This document shows, one piece after another, positions 42,487 through 54,284 of a DNA stretch of 64,000 nt; within the stretch, counting starts at the first letter, position 1, and every line of letters begins with the position of its first letter. Below the pieces are notes generated by a model. That model had not been told where the DNA came from, did no database searches, and worked only from the letters and a program-made list of their open reading frames with translations. This stretch comes from WHSO01 sp963732875 (GTDB taxonomy: Bacteria; Pseudomonadota; Alphaproteobacteria; SMXQ01), in contig CAVTBD010000002.1 in assembly GCA_963732875.1 (NCBI GenBank), forward strand, positions 1,240,001 to 1,304,000, read 5' to 3'. Made by a program: the position numbers and the translations under genes.

Positions 42487-43644
42487 TCAGGCGCCGAGTT
42501 CCTTGGCGACCGTTTCGGCCGCCCAGTCGAGCCAGGGGAACAGCGCCTCGAGATCGGCCTTGTCGATGGTGGCGCCGGCCCAGACCCGGAGGCCCGGAGG
42601 GGCGTCACGGTAGCCGTCCGCGTCGAACGCCGCGGCCTCGTCCTCGAGCAGCTTGACCATCTTCTTGGGCGCGGCCGCCTTCTGTTCGTCGGAGAGCTTC
42701 TCGAACCAGGGCGCGACGATCTTGAGGCACACCGAGGTGCACGAGCGCGCCTTGGGATCGGCGACCAGGAAGTCCACCCAGTCGGTGCGCTTGACCCAGT
42801 CGGCGATGGCCGCGAGGTTGCCCTCGGAGCGCGCGATCAGACCCTTGAGCCCGCCGATCTCCTCGGCCCACTTGAGACCGTCGATGGCGTCCTCGACGCA
42901 CAGCATGGAGGGCGTGTTGATGGTCTCGCCCTTGAAGATGCCCTCGATCAGCTTGCCGCCCGAGGTCATGCGGAAAATCTTCGGCAGCGGCCAGGCCGGC
43001 GTATAGCTGGTGAGCCGCTCGACGGCGCGCGGGCTCAGCACCAGCATGCCGTGGGCCGCTTCGCCACCCATCACCTTCTGCCAGGACCAGGTGACCACGT
43101 CGAGCTTGCGCCACGGCAGGTCCATGGCGAACACGGCGGAGGTCGCGTCGCACAGCGTCAGGCCCTGGCGGTCGTCCCTGATCCAGTCGCCGTTCGGCAC
43201 GCGCGCGCCCGACGTCGTGCCGTTCCAGGTGAACACGGTGTCGCGGGCGGGATCAGCCTTGGCGAAATCGGGAACCTCGCCGTAGCCCGCCTCGAACTTG
43301 CGCAGGTCCTTGATCTTAAGCTGCTTCTCGATGTCGGTGACCCAGCCCGAGCCAAAGCTCTCCCAGGCGAAGGTGTCGACGCCGCGCTGGCCGAGCATCG
43401 ACCACATCGCCATCTCGAACGCGCCGGTGTCGGAGGCGGGCACGATGCCGATGCGCCAGTCGGCGGGGATGCCGAGGATCGCGCGCGAGCGGTCGATGAC
43501 CTCTTTCAGGCGCGCCTTGCCTTCCGCCGAGCGGTGGGACCGCCCGAGGCTGGCATTCTTCAGATTGTCGAGGGACCAGTTGGGACGCTTTGCACAGGGA
43601 CCCGAAGAAAAGCGCGGGTCGCGCGGCCGGACTTGCGGCTTCAT
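42487..43644 (-). CDS. serC: Phosphoserine aminotransferase
   Basis: A 385-residue PLP enzyme of the alphaproteobacterial SerC type. It starts VRPRDPRFSSGPCAKRP and carries the PLP Lys in VTWSWQKVMGGEAAHG. It transfers an amino group from glutamate to 3-phosphohydroxypyruvate. GGAAGGAATAGCAAC precedes the ATG at 43644; the longer open frame upstream has no such site. It is the first gene of serC-serA. The 260 bp between it and the divergent permease gene must hold the promoter, but I cannot assign it. Confidence 0.95.
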   Translation of the reverse strand: MKPQVRPRDPRFSSGPCAKRPNWSLDNLKNASLGRSHRSAEGKARLKEVIDRSRAILGIPADWRIGIVPASDTGAFEMAMWSMLGQRGVDTFAWESFGSGWVTDIEKQLKIKDLRKFEAGYGEVPDFAKADPARDTVFTWNGTTSGARVPNGDWIRDDRQGLTLCDATSAVFAMDLPWRKLDVVTWSWQKVMGGEAAHGMLVLSPRAVERLTSYTPAWPLPKIFRMTSGGKLIEGIFKGETINTPSMLCVEDAIDGLKWAEEIGGLKGLIARSEGNLAAIADWVKRTDWVDFLVADPKARSCTSVCLKIVAPWFEKLSDEQKAAAPKKMVKLLEDEAAAFDADGYRDAPPGLRVWAGATIDKADLEALFPWLDWAAETVAKELGA

Positions 43645-43903
43645 GTTGCTATTCCTTCCAGAATAGTTGCACCCCGTTGGGGGGGTGTGGCCCGGGGCGG
43701 ATACTACGCTTATTTGTTCCGGCGTCAACGGGGGGACGGGAAAAAAATCGGCGCGGCGCGAACCGGCGGCGGCGCCTCGTCCAGACATCCCGGCTTCGCC
43801 GGCAGACAAGCCGAACCCCGGGGGTTTCACCGCACCCGGCGCCCGGCTAGAGTAGCTTGGCACCGCCGCCTCGCACGGCGGAACCACCGTTCCCGGAGCC
43901 GTC

Positions 43904-45763
43904 ATGACCGCTTCCATCGCGGGCAGCTTCCACATCTGGGCGACCTACCTGCTGGTGGTGCTGGCCATCTTCGGATTCGCTTCCGAGCGCTTGCGGGTCG
44001 AGATCACCTCGCTCCTGATCCTGGTCGCGCTGATCCTGCTGTTCGAGCTGTTCCCCCTGCCGGGCGGTGAGGCGGCAAAGGCGCGGCTGGACACCACCGT
44101 GCTGGTCGCAGGCTTCGCCAACCCGGCGCTGATCGCGGTGATGGCGCTCCTGGTGCTGGGCCACGGGCTATCGCGCGCGGGCGCGCTCGACTGGGTGCTC
44201 AAGCTGTTCCTCGACATTACCGGCGACCGGCCGACGCTCGCGATCCTGATCTGCTTCGCGGCCGTGTTCGCCGGGAGCGCCTTCGTCAACAACACGCCGA
44301 TCGTGGTGATCTTCATCCCGATCCTCGAAACCCTCTCGCGCCGCTTCCAAATTTCCTCGAGCCGCATAATGATGCCGCTCTCCTATGCCGCCATCCTCGC
44401 CGGCATGACCACGTTGCTGGGCTCATCCACCAACCTTCTGGTGTCAGGTACGCTCAAGCAGATAGGGGCGAAGCCGCTCGGCTTCTTCGACTTCACCGTG
44501 CCCGGGCTGGTATTGGCTGCGGCGGGCCTCGCCTACCTCGCCCTGGTAGCGCCGCGTCTCCTCAGGCGGCGGCGCTCACCCATGGGACGCCTCGTCATCG
44601 GCGAACAGCGGCGCTTCATCGCCCAGCTCACGGTCGGCGACGAATCGAAGCTGATCGGCCAGAAGGCACGCTTCAACCTGCTCGGAATCAGGGGCAGCCG
44701 CCTGATCCTGGTGCAGCGCGACGAGCATTCCCACGTGCCGCCGTTCGGCGACCTGGAAATCCGCTACGGCGACACGCTCGTGATCCTCGCCACCCGCGAT
44801 GCCCTGGGTGCGGCCCAGACCGCCTTCCCGCACCTGATGTTCAACATGTCCGGCGAAGACCTTCCCGAGGACGAGGAGGAGCGCAAGCAGTGGCTCGGCC
44901 GCGACCAGATGGTGACCGAGGTCATGGTCGCGCCGGGCGCGCGCCTGGTCGGCCGGACGCTGGAGGAGGCCGGCTTCCGGGCGCGCTTCGGCTGTCTCGT
45001 GCTCGGGGTCGAGCGGCGTTCTCACATGATCCGCCGCCGCCTTACCGGCAGCGTGCTGCGCGAGGGCGACGTGCTGGTCGTCCAAGGCCGGCGTGAAGCC
45101 CTTGAAGGCCTGAGCGGCCACCGCGGGCTGATCGTGCTCGACGGCACGACCAAGCCGCTGCCGCCGGCGCGCGCGGCGGAGACCGCGGGCGTCATCTTCA
45201 TCGCGACGGTTGCGGCGGCGGCGCTCGGCGTCCTGCCGATCGCAGGCGCGGCGCTGGTGGGCGTAGCGCTGATGCTGGCGACCGGCGTGCTGACGCTGCG
45301 CCAGGCGACCGACGCGCTCGACCGGCGCATCTTCCTGATGGTGGGGGCCTCGCTCGCGCTCGGCGCGGCGATGATGCAGACCGGTGCCGCCGCCTATCTC
45401 GCCCACGGCGTAATCGGACTGACCGGCGGGGCTGGGCCCGCCGTGGTGCTGTCGGTGCTGTTCCTGCTGGTAGCGGTACTCACCAACGTACTCTCCAACA
45501 ACGCCACCGCGATCCTGTTCACACCGATCGCACTCGGCCTCGCCCAGGGAATGCACGCCCATCCCGTGCCGTTCGCGCTCGCGGTGCTGTTCGGCGCCAG
45601 CTGCTCGTTCGCCACGCCGATCGGCTACCAGACCAATCTTCTGGTGATGGGGCCGGGCCACTACCGCTTCGGCGACTTCTTGCGCGTCGGCACGCCGCTG
45701 GTGCTGGTGTTGTGGCTCGTGTTCAGCGCCTTCGTGCCCTGGTACTACGGGCTCCTGCCCTAG
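43904..45763 (+). CDS. SLC13-family permease with RCK_C (TrkA-C) domains
   Basis: A 619-residue transporter. It has about six membrane segments, then a cytoplasmic region of ~220 residues with two TrkA-C-type domains (QLTVGDESKLIGQKARFNLL; EVMVAPGARLVGRTLEEAGF). A second set of membrane segments follows. The SLC13/DASS signature appears in FVNNTPIVVIFIPILETL and NVLSNNATAILFTPIALGLA. Relatives carry sulfate, dicarboxylates or arsenite with Na+; the solute here is unknown. The inserted TrkA-C domains suggest gating by a bound ligand. Its stop codon touches the stop of thiD. Confidence 0.88.
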   Translation: MTASIAGSFHIWATYLLVVLAIFGFASERLRVEITSLLILVALILLFELFPLPGGEAAKARLDTTVLVAGFANPALIAVMALLVLGHGLSRAGALDWVLKLFLDITGDRPTLAILICFAAVFAGSAFVNNTPIVVIFIPILETLSRRFQISSSRIMMPLSYAAILAGMTTLLGSSTNLLVSGTLKQIGAKPLGFFDFTVPGLVLAAAGLAYLALVAPRLLRRRRSPMGRLVIGEQRRFIAQLTVGDESKLIGQKARFNLLGIRGSRLILVQRDEHSHVPPFGDLEIRYGDTLVILATRDALGAAQTAFPHLMFNMSGEDLPEDEEERKQWLGRDQMVTEVMVAPGARLVGRTLEEAGFRARFGCLVLGVERRSHMIRRRLTGSVLREGDVLVVQGRREALEGLSGHRGLIVLDGTTKPLPPARAAETAGVIFIATVAAAALGVLPIAGAALVGVALMLATGVLTLRQATDALDRRIFLMVGASLALGAAMMQTGAAAYLAHGVIGLTGGAGPAVVLSVLFLLVAVLTNVLSNNATAILFTPIALGLAQGMHAHPVPFALAVLFGASCSFATPIGYQTNLLVMGPGHYRFGDFLRVGTPLVLVLWLVFSAFVPWYYGLLP

Positions 45764-46570
45764 TCAGCGCCCGTCGAACGGCGCGACGGTATGGCCGTGG
45801 TTAAGCGGCCCGTGCCCGGTACCAAGGCCGGGCGCGGTTTCGATCGCCCGCACCACGTAGGCCCGCGCGCGCCTAATGGCATCAGTCAGCGCCATGCCCT
45901 GGGCGATGCCGCAGGCAATGGCGGAAGCCAGCGTGCAGCCGGTACCGTGGGTGCTGCGCCCGGCGATGCGCGGTCCCGAAAACCGCTCGACGCCCGCCGG
46001 CGTCGCCAGCACGTCGGTCACGGTGTCGCCCACGATGTGCCCGCCCTTGATCAGCGCCGCCTTCGCCCCGAACGCCAACAGATCGCGCGCCGCGGCCTCC
46101 ATGTCCGCGATCGTGGCGACGGTGCGGCCCAGCAGCACCTCCGCTTCCGGCACATTGGGCGTGACGACAAAGGCCATGGGCAGGAGCCGCGTCCGGAGCG
46201 CGCCGGTCGCGCCCGCGTCGAGCAGGCGTGCGCCGCCCTTGGCCACCATCACCGGATCGAGCACCAGCGGCACGCCGGGCGCCGACTCGGCGAGCACGTC
46301 CGCCACGGTTTCGATGGTCGCGGCATCACCCAACATGCCGGTCTTGACCGCGTCGGCGCCGATGTCGGCGAGCACGACGCGCATCTGGCTTGCGATGAAA
46401 TCGGGCGGCACCGGGTGGATGCCATGGACGCCGGTGGTGTCCTGGGCGGTGAGTGCGGTGATCGCGGTCGCGGCATAGCCGCCGAGCGCGGTCACGGTCT
46501 TGATGTCGGCCTGGATTCCCGCGCCGCCGCCGGAATCGGAGCCCGCGACGATGAGCACGCGCGCGGTCAT
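45764..46570 (-). CDS. thiD: Hydroxymethylpyrimidine/phosphomethylpyrimidine kinase
   Basis: A 268-residue ribokinase-like enzyme. It starts VLIVAGSDSGGGAGIQADIK, with the anion hole and catalytic Asp in RSTHGTGCTLASAIACGIAQ. It phosphorylates HMP and then HMP-P to HMP-PP for thiamine synthesis. It lies 5 bp downstream of glmM on the same strand. Its stop touches the stop of the permease gene running the other way, so transcripts from the two sides overlap. No other thiamine gene is in the window. Confidence 0.95.
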   Translation of the reverse strand: MTARVLIVAGSDSGGGAGIQADIKTVTALGGYAATAITALTAQDTTGVHGIHPVPPDFIASQMRVVLADIGADAVKTGMLGDAATIETVADVLAESAPGVPLVLDPVMVAKGGARLLDAGATGALRTRLLPMAFVVTPNVPEAEVLLGRTVATIADMEAAARDLLAFGAKAALIKGGHIVGDTVTDVLATPAGVERFSGPRIAGRSTHGTGCTLASAIACGIAQGMALTDAIRRARAYVVRAIETAPGLGTGHGPLNHGHTVAPFDGR

Positions 46571-46575
46571 GGCGC

Positions 46576-47931
46576 TCAGCGCGCCGCCACGTTGCCGATG
46601 ACGGCCGCAACCTCCTCGACGATGCCGGCCACCAGCGCCTCATCGGAGCCTTCGGCCATGACGCGCACCACCGGCTCGGTGCCCGATTCGCGGATCAGGA
46701 GCCGGCCCCTGGCACCGAGGCGCGCCTCGGCGGCGCGGATCGCGTCGCGCACCGCCGCGTCTTCGAGCAGGTGCAGGGTCGCGCCCACGCGCACGCTCCT
46801 GAGCAGCTGCGGGCGCGGCTCGAACGGGCGCAGCACCTCGGAGGCGGGGCCGCCCGCGCCGACCAGCACGGCCAGCACCTGGAGCGCGGCCATCAGCCCG
46901 TCGCCGGTGGTGGCGTAGTCGGACATCACGATGTGTCCCGACTGCTCGCCGCCGAGGTTGAAACCATCGGCCACCATGCGCTCGACCACATAGCGGTCGC
47001 CCACCTGGGTACGCATCAGGCCGAGGCCGAGGCCACCGAGATATTCTTCAAGCCCGAGATTGGACATGACCGTGGCGACCACCGCCCCGCCGCGCAACAG
47101 CCCGGCCGCCTGCCAGGAGCGCGCGATCACGGCCATGAGCTGATCGCCGTCCACCAGGACGCCGTTCTCGTCGGCCATCACCACGCGGTCGGCGTCACCG
47201 TCGAGCGCGATGCTGATGTCGGCCTTCTCGCGCACGACCGCGGCGCACATGGCCTCGGGATGGGTCGAGCCGCTGGCGTCGTTGATGTTGAAGCCGTCCG
47301 GCCGCACGCCCAGCGGAATCACCTCGGCGCCGAGCTCGTGCAGCACCGTGGGCGCGACCTTGTAGGCAGCGCCGTGGGCACAGTCGACCACGATCCTGAG
47401 CCCGTCGAGGCGCTGGCCGCGCGGGAAGCTCGCCTTCACGTACTCGATGTAGCGCCCGACCGCGTCGTCGAGACGCTGGGCGCGGCCAAGCGCGCGAGAC
47501 TCTGCGAGCATGTCCGTGCAGCCCGCGTCCATGCGCGCCTCGATCGCGCTCTCGACCTCGTCGGAGAGCTTGAAGCCGTCGGGACCGAACAGCTTGATGC
47601 CGTTGTCCTGATACGGATTATGGGAGGCTGAGATCATCACGCCGAGATCGGCGCGCAAGGACCGCGTGAGCATGGCAACGGCGGGTGTCGGCAACGGTCC
47701 CACCAGCACCACGTCCATGCCGACCGAGATAAAGCCCGCAGTCAGCGCCGGCTCCAGCATGTAGCCCGACAGCCGCGTGTCCTTGCCGATCACCACCCGA
47801 TGACGGTGATCGCCGCGGGTGAACTGCAGCCCCGCCGCCATGCCGACGGCAAGCGCGACCTCGGCGGTCATCGGCGCGGCATTGGCCGTGCCGCGGATGC
47901 CGTCGGTGCCGAAATACTTGCGTTCTGCCAT
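46576..47931 (-). CDS. glmM: Phosphoglucosamine mutase
   Basis: A 451-residue enzyme. The phosphoserine is Ser103 in MISASHNPYQDNGIKLFG; the Mg2+ loop is IALDGDADRVV and the sugar loop is LGGEQSGHIV. The C-terminal phosphate-binding motif is RESGTEPVVRVM. It turns glucosamine-6-P into glucosamine-1-P for UDP-GlcNAc. The ATG at 47931 begins the conserved MAERKYFGTDGIRG. It sits between folP and thiD on the same strand; the ftsH-folP-glmM order is widely conserved. Confidence 0.97.
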   Translation of the reverse strand: MAERKYFGTDGIRGTANAAPMTAEVALAVGMAAGLQFTRGDHRHRVVIGKDTRLSGYMLEPALTAGFISVGMDVVLVGPLPTPAVAMLTRSLRADLGVMISASHNPYQDNGIKLFGPDGFKLSDEVESAIEARMDAGCTDMLAESRALGRAQRLDDAVGRYIEYVKASFPRGQRLDGLRIVVDCAHGAAYKVAPTVLHELGAEVIPLGVRPDGFNINDASGSTHPEAMCAAVVREKADISIALDGDADRVVMADENGVLVDGDQLMAVIARSWQAAGLLRGGAVVATVMSNLGLEEYLGGLGLGLMRTQVGDRYVVERMVADGFNLGGEQSGHIVMSDYATTGDGLMAALQVLAVLVGAGGPASEVLRPFEPRPQLLRSVRVGATLHLLEDAAVRDAIRAAEARLGARGRLLIRESGTEPVVRVMAEGSDEALVAGIVEEVAAVIGNVAAR

Positions 47932-48010
47932 GGTTCCGTATGCCCCGCGAAAGCCCCGGCGGCAGTCTACCGGCTTCCCCGGCACGATGAAAGCGGCCCG
48001 GGGAACCGCC

Positions 48011-49108
48011 TCACGCGCCGCCGCCGATGGCCTGCCAGATGCCCAGCGCCTGGCGCGTCTCGGCGACGTCGTGGACGCGCACCATCTGGACCCCCTGCCC
48101 CACGCCCCACAGCATGGCGGCGATGGAGCCTGGCAGCCGCGCCTTGGGCGCGCCCTCCCCGGTGACATGGCCGATGAAGCTCTTGCGCGAGACGCCGAGC
48201 AGGACCGGACAGCCGAGGCCGTGGAAGAGCGAGAGATCGGCGAGGACCGCGAGGTTGTGCTCCATGAGCTTGCCGAAGCCGACGCCGGGATCGACCGCGA
48301 TCCGGTCGCGCGAGATGCCGGCCGCCTCGCATGCCGTGATGCGCGCCGCGAGATGATCGTAGATCTCGGTCGGCGCGTGTGCGTAGACGGGCTTTTCCTG
48401 CATCGTCTTGGGATCGCCTTGGCTGTGCATCAGGATCACCGGGACGCCAAGGCGCGCGACCGTGGCGAGTGCCTTGTCGTCATGGGTCAGCGCGGAGATG
48501 TCGTTGACGACGCGCGCACCCTGGCCGACGGCAAGCTCCATCACCCGCGCCTTGCGGGTGTCGATGGAAACGACGGCATCCGCCTTGGCCTGAGCGAGCG
48601 CCTTGATCACCGGCAGGGTGCGCATCAGTTCCTCTTCGTCGCCGACGGGATCGGAACCGGGGCGGGTCGATTCCCCGCCGATATCGAGGAAAGCGGCGCC
48701 CGCCGCGACCTGCTCCCGGGCATGGGCGAGCGCCTGTTCGGGGCGGGCGTAGTCGCCGCCGTCGGAAAAGCTGTCGGGGGTGACGTTGACCACTCCCATG
48801 ATGCGCGGTTCGTCCATGGCGACGCCCGCGAACGGCGCACGCGGCTGGGTGATGCGGGCAAGCTCGGCATCGGCGCGCCGGCCCACGTCGCGGCCCTGAT
48901 GGCGCGACCACACCCGCACCTCCTCGAGTGCCCCGGTGGCACGGCCGACGTTGCCGCAGGCGTCGCGGATGATCACCTCGACATGGTCGAACCCCGCCCA
49001 CGCCCCGCCGATGCGCGCCGCCGCGCGCCCCGCCGGCGCCAGCGTGGCGACCGGGCGCAGATAGAGGCGGTCGGCGTCGCCGACAGCGAGCTCCTGCAGA
49101 GCGGTCAT
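48011..49108 (-). CDS. folP: Dihydropteroate synthase with an N-terminal extension
   Basis: A 365-residue protein. The TIM-barrel synthase starts near residue 100 (IMGVVNVTPDSFSDGGDY) and includes FLDIGGESTRPGSDPV and the pABA/sulfonamide loop region LLGVSRKSFIGHVTGEGA. It joins p-aminobenzoate to the pterin diphosphate. The ~100-residue N-terminal part (AVGDADRLYLRPVATLAPAG onward) is not needed in E. coli FolP (282 residues). It appears as an added domain of unknown role in some alphaproteobacteria. The gene lies 52 bp after ftsH. Confidence 0.94.
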   Translation of the reverse strand: MTALQELAVGDADRLYLRPVATLAPAGRAAARIGGAWAGFDHVEVIIRDACGNVGRATGALEEVRVWSRHQGRDVGRRADAELARITQPRAPFAGVAMDEPRIMGVVNVTPDSFSDGGDYARPEQALAHAREQVAAGAAFLDIGGESTRPGSDPVGDEEELMRTLPVIKALAQAKADAVVSIDTRKARVMELAVGQGARVVNDISALTHDDKALATVARLGVPVILMHSQGDPKTMQEKPVYAHAPTEIYDHLAARITACEAAGISRDRIAVDPGVGFGKLMEHNLAVLADLSLFHGLGCPVLLGVSRKSFIGHVTGEGAPKARLPGSIAAMLWGVGQGVQMVRVHDVAETRQALGIWQAIGGGA

Positions 49109-49160
49109 GACGGAGGGATCACGAACGGACCCGGGACACGACGTTCCGACGCGGCGTCAT

Positions 49161-51098
<1,938 letters not shown>

Positions 51099-51210
51099 GC
51101 CCAGATCCTTTATCAGCCACCCACGGGGAACGACTTTGCCCCGATCATATCCGACCGGGTCTCACCAAGACCCTAACGGGTCCGATATAGATAGTGTCGC
51201 GGGGGTCCTT

Positions 51211-52635
51211 TCACAAGTTCCCGGCGGTCATCGCGAAGCGCGGCCCGGCCAAGGATTCCGGCACGTCGGGCCGGATGTCTGCGATGGTCCAGAGGGTAGC
51301 AGCCCCCTTGCCCGAGCGTCTATAGCCGATGTGCGGCACCGAAATCGGTCCCTGCGTGTCATAAAGCACCGGCAACGTCGCCCGCACCGGCACCGGAATC
51401 CGTTGCGCTACGGCGGTTTCGAGCACGTCGGGCGCCACCGCGCGCAGCGCCGCCCACCCGCCCGGCCCGAGCGCCCCCAGCATCGCGCGGCGTGGACGGC
51501 CGATCCCACGAACACCGATGCGGAAACGCCCGTCCCAATGAAGCGTCCCGGCCCTGACGGGCACGGGAGCGGCAATGGCACGCGGCTCGCGGCACACCAG
51601 CAGACGGTCCGGCCCGTCCGGCAGCACGCGACAGCCGCCAAGGGTGCGGCTGCGGAAATCCCGGTCGACGATCTCCGCGAACAGGCGCCCGAGGCGTGCT
51701 CCGCGCGGCGCGTGGACGCCGCCCGAGACCGCTTGCAGTGCCCGCGCCAGCGCGCGTTGCCCCACCTCCGCCGTGCCATCGACGAGAGCCGTACGGACGA
51801 GCGTGACGAAACCCGCCGGATCGGGCGCGGCGGCCAGGGCCAGGGTTTCCGCCACCAACCCCTCGATCGCGTGGCGCGCGCCGCCGAACCGGGCCGCGGT
51901 GGCGGCCATGGCGGCGGCATCGAAGCCTTCTTCCGCCAGTTCGGGGATCAGGGCGCGCAGGCGCACCCGGGCGTAGGCGGTATCGGCGTTGGAGGGGTCG
52001 GCGATCCAGTCCTGGCCGGACGCCCGCAGATGCGCCTCCAGACGCGCGCGCGAAAACCCCAGCAGCGGGCGCAGCAGGCGCAGGTCCGCGCTCTCGCGCA
52101 CCGGCGCCGTGGCGGCGAGGCCGGCGAGCCCGCTGTGCGCACCGAGCCGCAGCAGGAAAGTCTCGGCCTGGTCGTCGCGATGGTGCGCGGTCAGCAGGTG
52201 GAGCACGCCCATGCGGCGGCACCAGTCCTCCAGCAGGCGGTAACGGGCCGCGCGCGCGCGCGCCTGCAGCGCCGAGCGGCCGCGCCGAGCGGCGCCGGCG
52301 TCCCAGGTCAGGACATGATGGGCGATGCCGCGCGCGGCGCACCAACGCGCCACCTGACGGGCTTCGTCGCGCGCCGCGGGGCGCAGGCGGTGATCGACGG
52401 TGAGCGCATCGATGTGCCCGCGCCGGGCCCGCGCCCAGCGCAATGCCAGCAGCGCCAGCGCCATGCTGTCGGCGCCACCCGACAGCGCAACCGCGAGCCG
52501 GGGCGCCGGCTCGAACGGACCGAGCGCGTCCAGGGCGCGGGCGAATTCAGATGCGGGAATGGCACGGGGCCGCGCGGTAGTACCGTCAGGCTTCGCCTGG
52601 ACGATGACGGCACCGGGTGCGGAATCCGGTCGCAC
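51211..52635 (-). CDS. tilS: tRNA(Ile)-lysidine synthetase, GTG start
   Basis: A 474-residue N-type ATP pyrophosphatase. The PP-loop is LSGGADSMALALLAL (about 51-65), followed by family stretches DALTVDHRLRPAARDEA and LTAHHRDDQAETFLLRL. It adds lysine to C34 of the CAU-anticodon tRNA-Ile so that it reads AUA. The C-terminal half is Ala/Arg-rich and diverged. The start is GTG at 52635, three bases after the cpoB stop, with no separate ribosome site, so translation is probably coupled to cpoB. Confidence 0.93.
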   Translation of the reverse strand: MRPDSAPGAVIVQAKPDGTTARPRAIPASEFARALDALGPFEPAPRLAVALSGGADSMALALLALRWARARRGHIDALTVDHRLRPAARDEARQVARWCAARGIAHHVLTWDAGAARRGRSALQARARAARYRLLEDWCRRMGVLHLLTAHHRDDQAETFLLRLGAHSGLAGLAATAPVRESADLRLLRPLLGFSRARLEAHLRASGQDWIADPSNADTAYARVRLRALIPELAEEGFDAAAMAATAARFGGARHAIEGLVAETLALAAAPDPAGFVTLVRTALVDGTAEVGQRALARALQAVSGGVHAPRGARLGRLFAEIVDRDFRSRTLGGCRVLPDGPDRLLVCREPRAIAAPVPVRAGTLHWDGRFRIGVRGIGRPRRAMLGALGPGGWAALRAVAPDVLETAVAQRIPVPVRATLPVLYDTQGPISVPHIGYRRSGKGAATLWTIADIRPDVPESLAGPRFAMTAGNL

Positions 52636-52638
52636 CGT

Positions 52639-53679
52639 CTAGCGGCAGTGCAGCTTCTTGCGCTCCGCGGCGACGTGGGACTTGATGGCGGAGGATGCTT
52701 TCGGGAAGTCCTTGCCGACCCGGTCGAAGGTCGCGCAAGCGCTCTTGGTTTTCTTCAGGTTGGCCAGCGACATGCCGAGCTTGAGGAGATTGTCCGGGCC
52801 CTTCTGGCTCTTGGGGAAATTCTTGTAGCCCTTGGCGAACGCCAGCGCCGCGTTGTTGTAGTCGCCGCGCGCGTAGAAGGTTTCGCCGAGCCAGTACTGG
52901 GCGTTGCCCGCAAGCGGATCCTTGGGATGCGCCGCGAGGAAGGCATCGAGCGCCTTCTCGGCGCCGGCCCAGTCGGACTTGGCGAGCATCGAGGTGGCGT
53001 AGCGATACTGTTCTTCGGACGTGCCCTTGGGCAGCACCGCGGCGGTCTGGTCGCCTTTTCCCTCGGAGGACGGGTTCGCGCCAGCGCCACCGTTCTTCCC
53101 GACATCGTTGAGCGGCAGCGTGCCGAGCACGCCCGGCGACGACGGCGCAGCGGTCACCGGCGGCGGTCCGGAAGAAGCCGACGCCGCGCCCGCGGCGGTG
53201 CCCGGCGCGCCGCCGCGCGCCTCCAGAGCCTTGAGACGCAGGTCGACGTCGGAGCTCAGCACCTCGAGCTTCTTCTGAAGCTCGGCGATGGCGTGATTGG
53301 TTTCCTCGAGCCGTCCGGTGAAGGACTGCATCTGGGTCTCGATATCGTCGAGGCGCACCTGCATGGCGGCGGCGAGGTTGGGCTCGGCGGGTTCGCCCAC
53401 CGCGCCCCCGCCACCGCTAACCGACGCGCCCGATCCACCCGAGGTGGCGGGCGGTGTGCCTCCGCCGCGATAGACCTGGCGCTGCAGGGCGTCCATGTCG
53501 CGCTGCAGGCGATCGAGGCGATTGGTCAGGGACTGGACTTCGGGATTCGCGGCGTCCTGGGCCCGGGCCGGCATGGCGCCGGGCACGGCGAGGACAGCGG
53601 CGGTCGCGAGGATCAGCGCCACGCGACGCGGGAAGGTTCCGGGGCGATGACGGCGCAACGGTTCCATAGAAATCAACAT
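52639..53679 (-). CDS. cpoB: Tol-Pal system protein CpoB (YbgF)
   Basis: A 346-residue periplasmic protein. The signal peptide ends near GAMPARAQ (about 40). A coiled-coil region (~45-140) leads into a Gly/Ala-rich linker and then TPR repeats (~215-340) with YRYATSMLAKSDWAGAEKAL, AQYWLGETFYARGDYNNAAL and LLKLGMSLANLKKTKSACAT. CpoB trimerises and links the Tol machine to peptidoglycan synthesis (PBP1B in E. coli). It follows pal across a 95-bp gap with a strong hairpin. The second Met (53667) is a possible alternative start. Confidence 0.94.
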   Translation of the reverse strand: MLISMEPLRRHRPGTFPRRVALILATAAVLAVPGAMPARAQDAANPEVQSLTNRLDRLQRDMDALQRQVYRGGGTPPATSGGSGASVSGGGGAVGEPAEPNLAAAMQVRLDDIETQMQSFTGRLEETNHAIAELQKKLEVLSSDVDLRLKALEARGGAPGTAAGAASASSGPPPVTAAPSSPGVLGTLPLNDVGKNGGAGANPSSEGKGDQTAAVLPKGTSEEQYRYATSMLAKSDWAGAEKALDAFLAAHPKDPLAGNAQYWLGETFYARGDYNNAALAFAKGYKNFPKSQKGPDNLLKLGMSLANLKKTKSACATFDRVGKDFPKASSAIKSHVAAERKKLHCR

Positions 53680-53703
53680 GAACGGACTTCTGGGCGCAAA
53701 TAA

Positions 53704-53750
53704 GGCGCCCGCCCTTCCCTTGACTCAAGCGTCCGGGACGGGCGGGCGCC
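53704..53750 (-). terminator. Hairpin between pal and cpoB
   Basis: GGCGCCCGCCC (53704-53714) and GGGCGGGCGCC (53740-53750) are perfect 11-bp arms. On the minus strand the structure is followed by TTATTT. It should reduce readthrough from the tol-pal genes into cpoB-tilS, although a partial terminator within the operon is also possible. Confidence 0.6.
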
Positions 53751-53774
53751 CAACATTCACAAAGCTCCGCGGCG

Positions 53775-54284
53775 TCAGCTGCCGGCGGCGTTGACCACGG
53801 TCACGGCGCGGCGGTTCTGCGCCCAGGCCGCCTCGTTGGAGCCGGTCACGGCAGGACGCTCCTTGCCGTAGGAGATGGTCTTGATGCGGTTCGGGTTCAC
53901 CCCGAGCGCGACCAGGTAGTTCTTCGCGGAATTGGCGCGACGCTCGCCGAGGGCGAGGTTGTATTCGCGCGTACCGCGCTCGTCACAGTGACCTTCGACG
54001 GTCACGGTTACCGAGGGATACTTCTTCAACCATGCAGCCTGGCGCTGCAGAGTCTCGCGCGCCTGGGGCTTCAGGTTGTACTTGTCAAAGTCGTAGAACA
54101 CACGATCGCCGACGTTGACGACGAAGTCCTCGGCCGAGCCGGCGCGCGGGCCGGGAAGCTGGGAAGACGAGGTGGAAGCACCCGCCCCGCCGGAACCACC
54201 AGCGCCACCAGCTCCCTGGGGCGACGTCTCGCACGCGGCGAGGAGGAGAAGCGCGGCCAACACGCTTACGAATCGCAGAGCCAT
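53775..54284 (-). CDS. pal: Peptidoglycan-associated lipoprotein Pal
   Basis: A 169-residue outer-membrane lipoprotein. The lipobox is LLLLAAC (Cys18), then a Gly/Ser-rich linker and an OmpA-like domain from about 60 to 165. It binds peptidoglycan through VTVEGHCDERGTREYNLALG and ERRANSAKNYL. It is the outer-membrane anchor of the Tol machine and binds TolB. AAGGGAATAAGAAT precedes the ATG at 54284. A 207-bp gap with inverted CCGTTAAC/GTTAACGG sites (54367-54374, 54412-54419) separates it from tolB and may hold its own promoter. Confidence 0.96.
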   Translation of the reverse strand: MALRFVSVLAALLLLAACETSPQGAGGAGGSGGAGASTSSSQLPGPRAGSAEDFVVNVGDRVFYDFDKYNLKPQARETLQRQAAWLKKYPSVTVTVEGHCDERGTREYNLALGERRANSAKNYLVALGVNPNRIKTISYGKERPAVTGSNEAAWAQNRRAVTVVNAAGS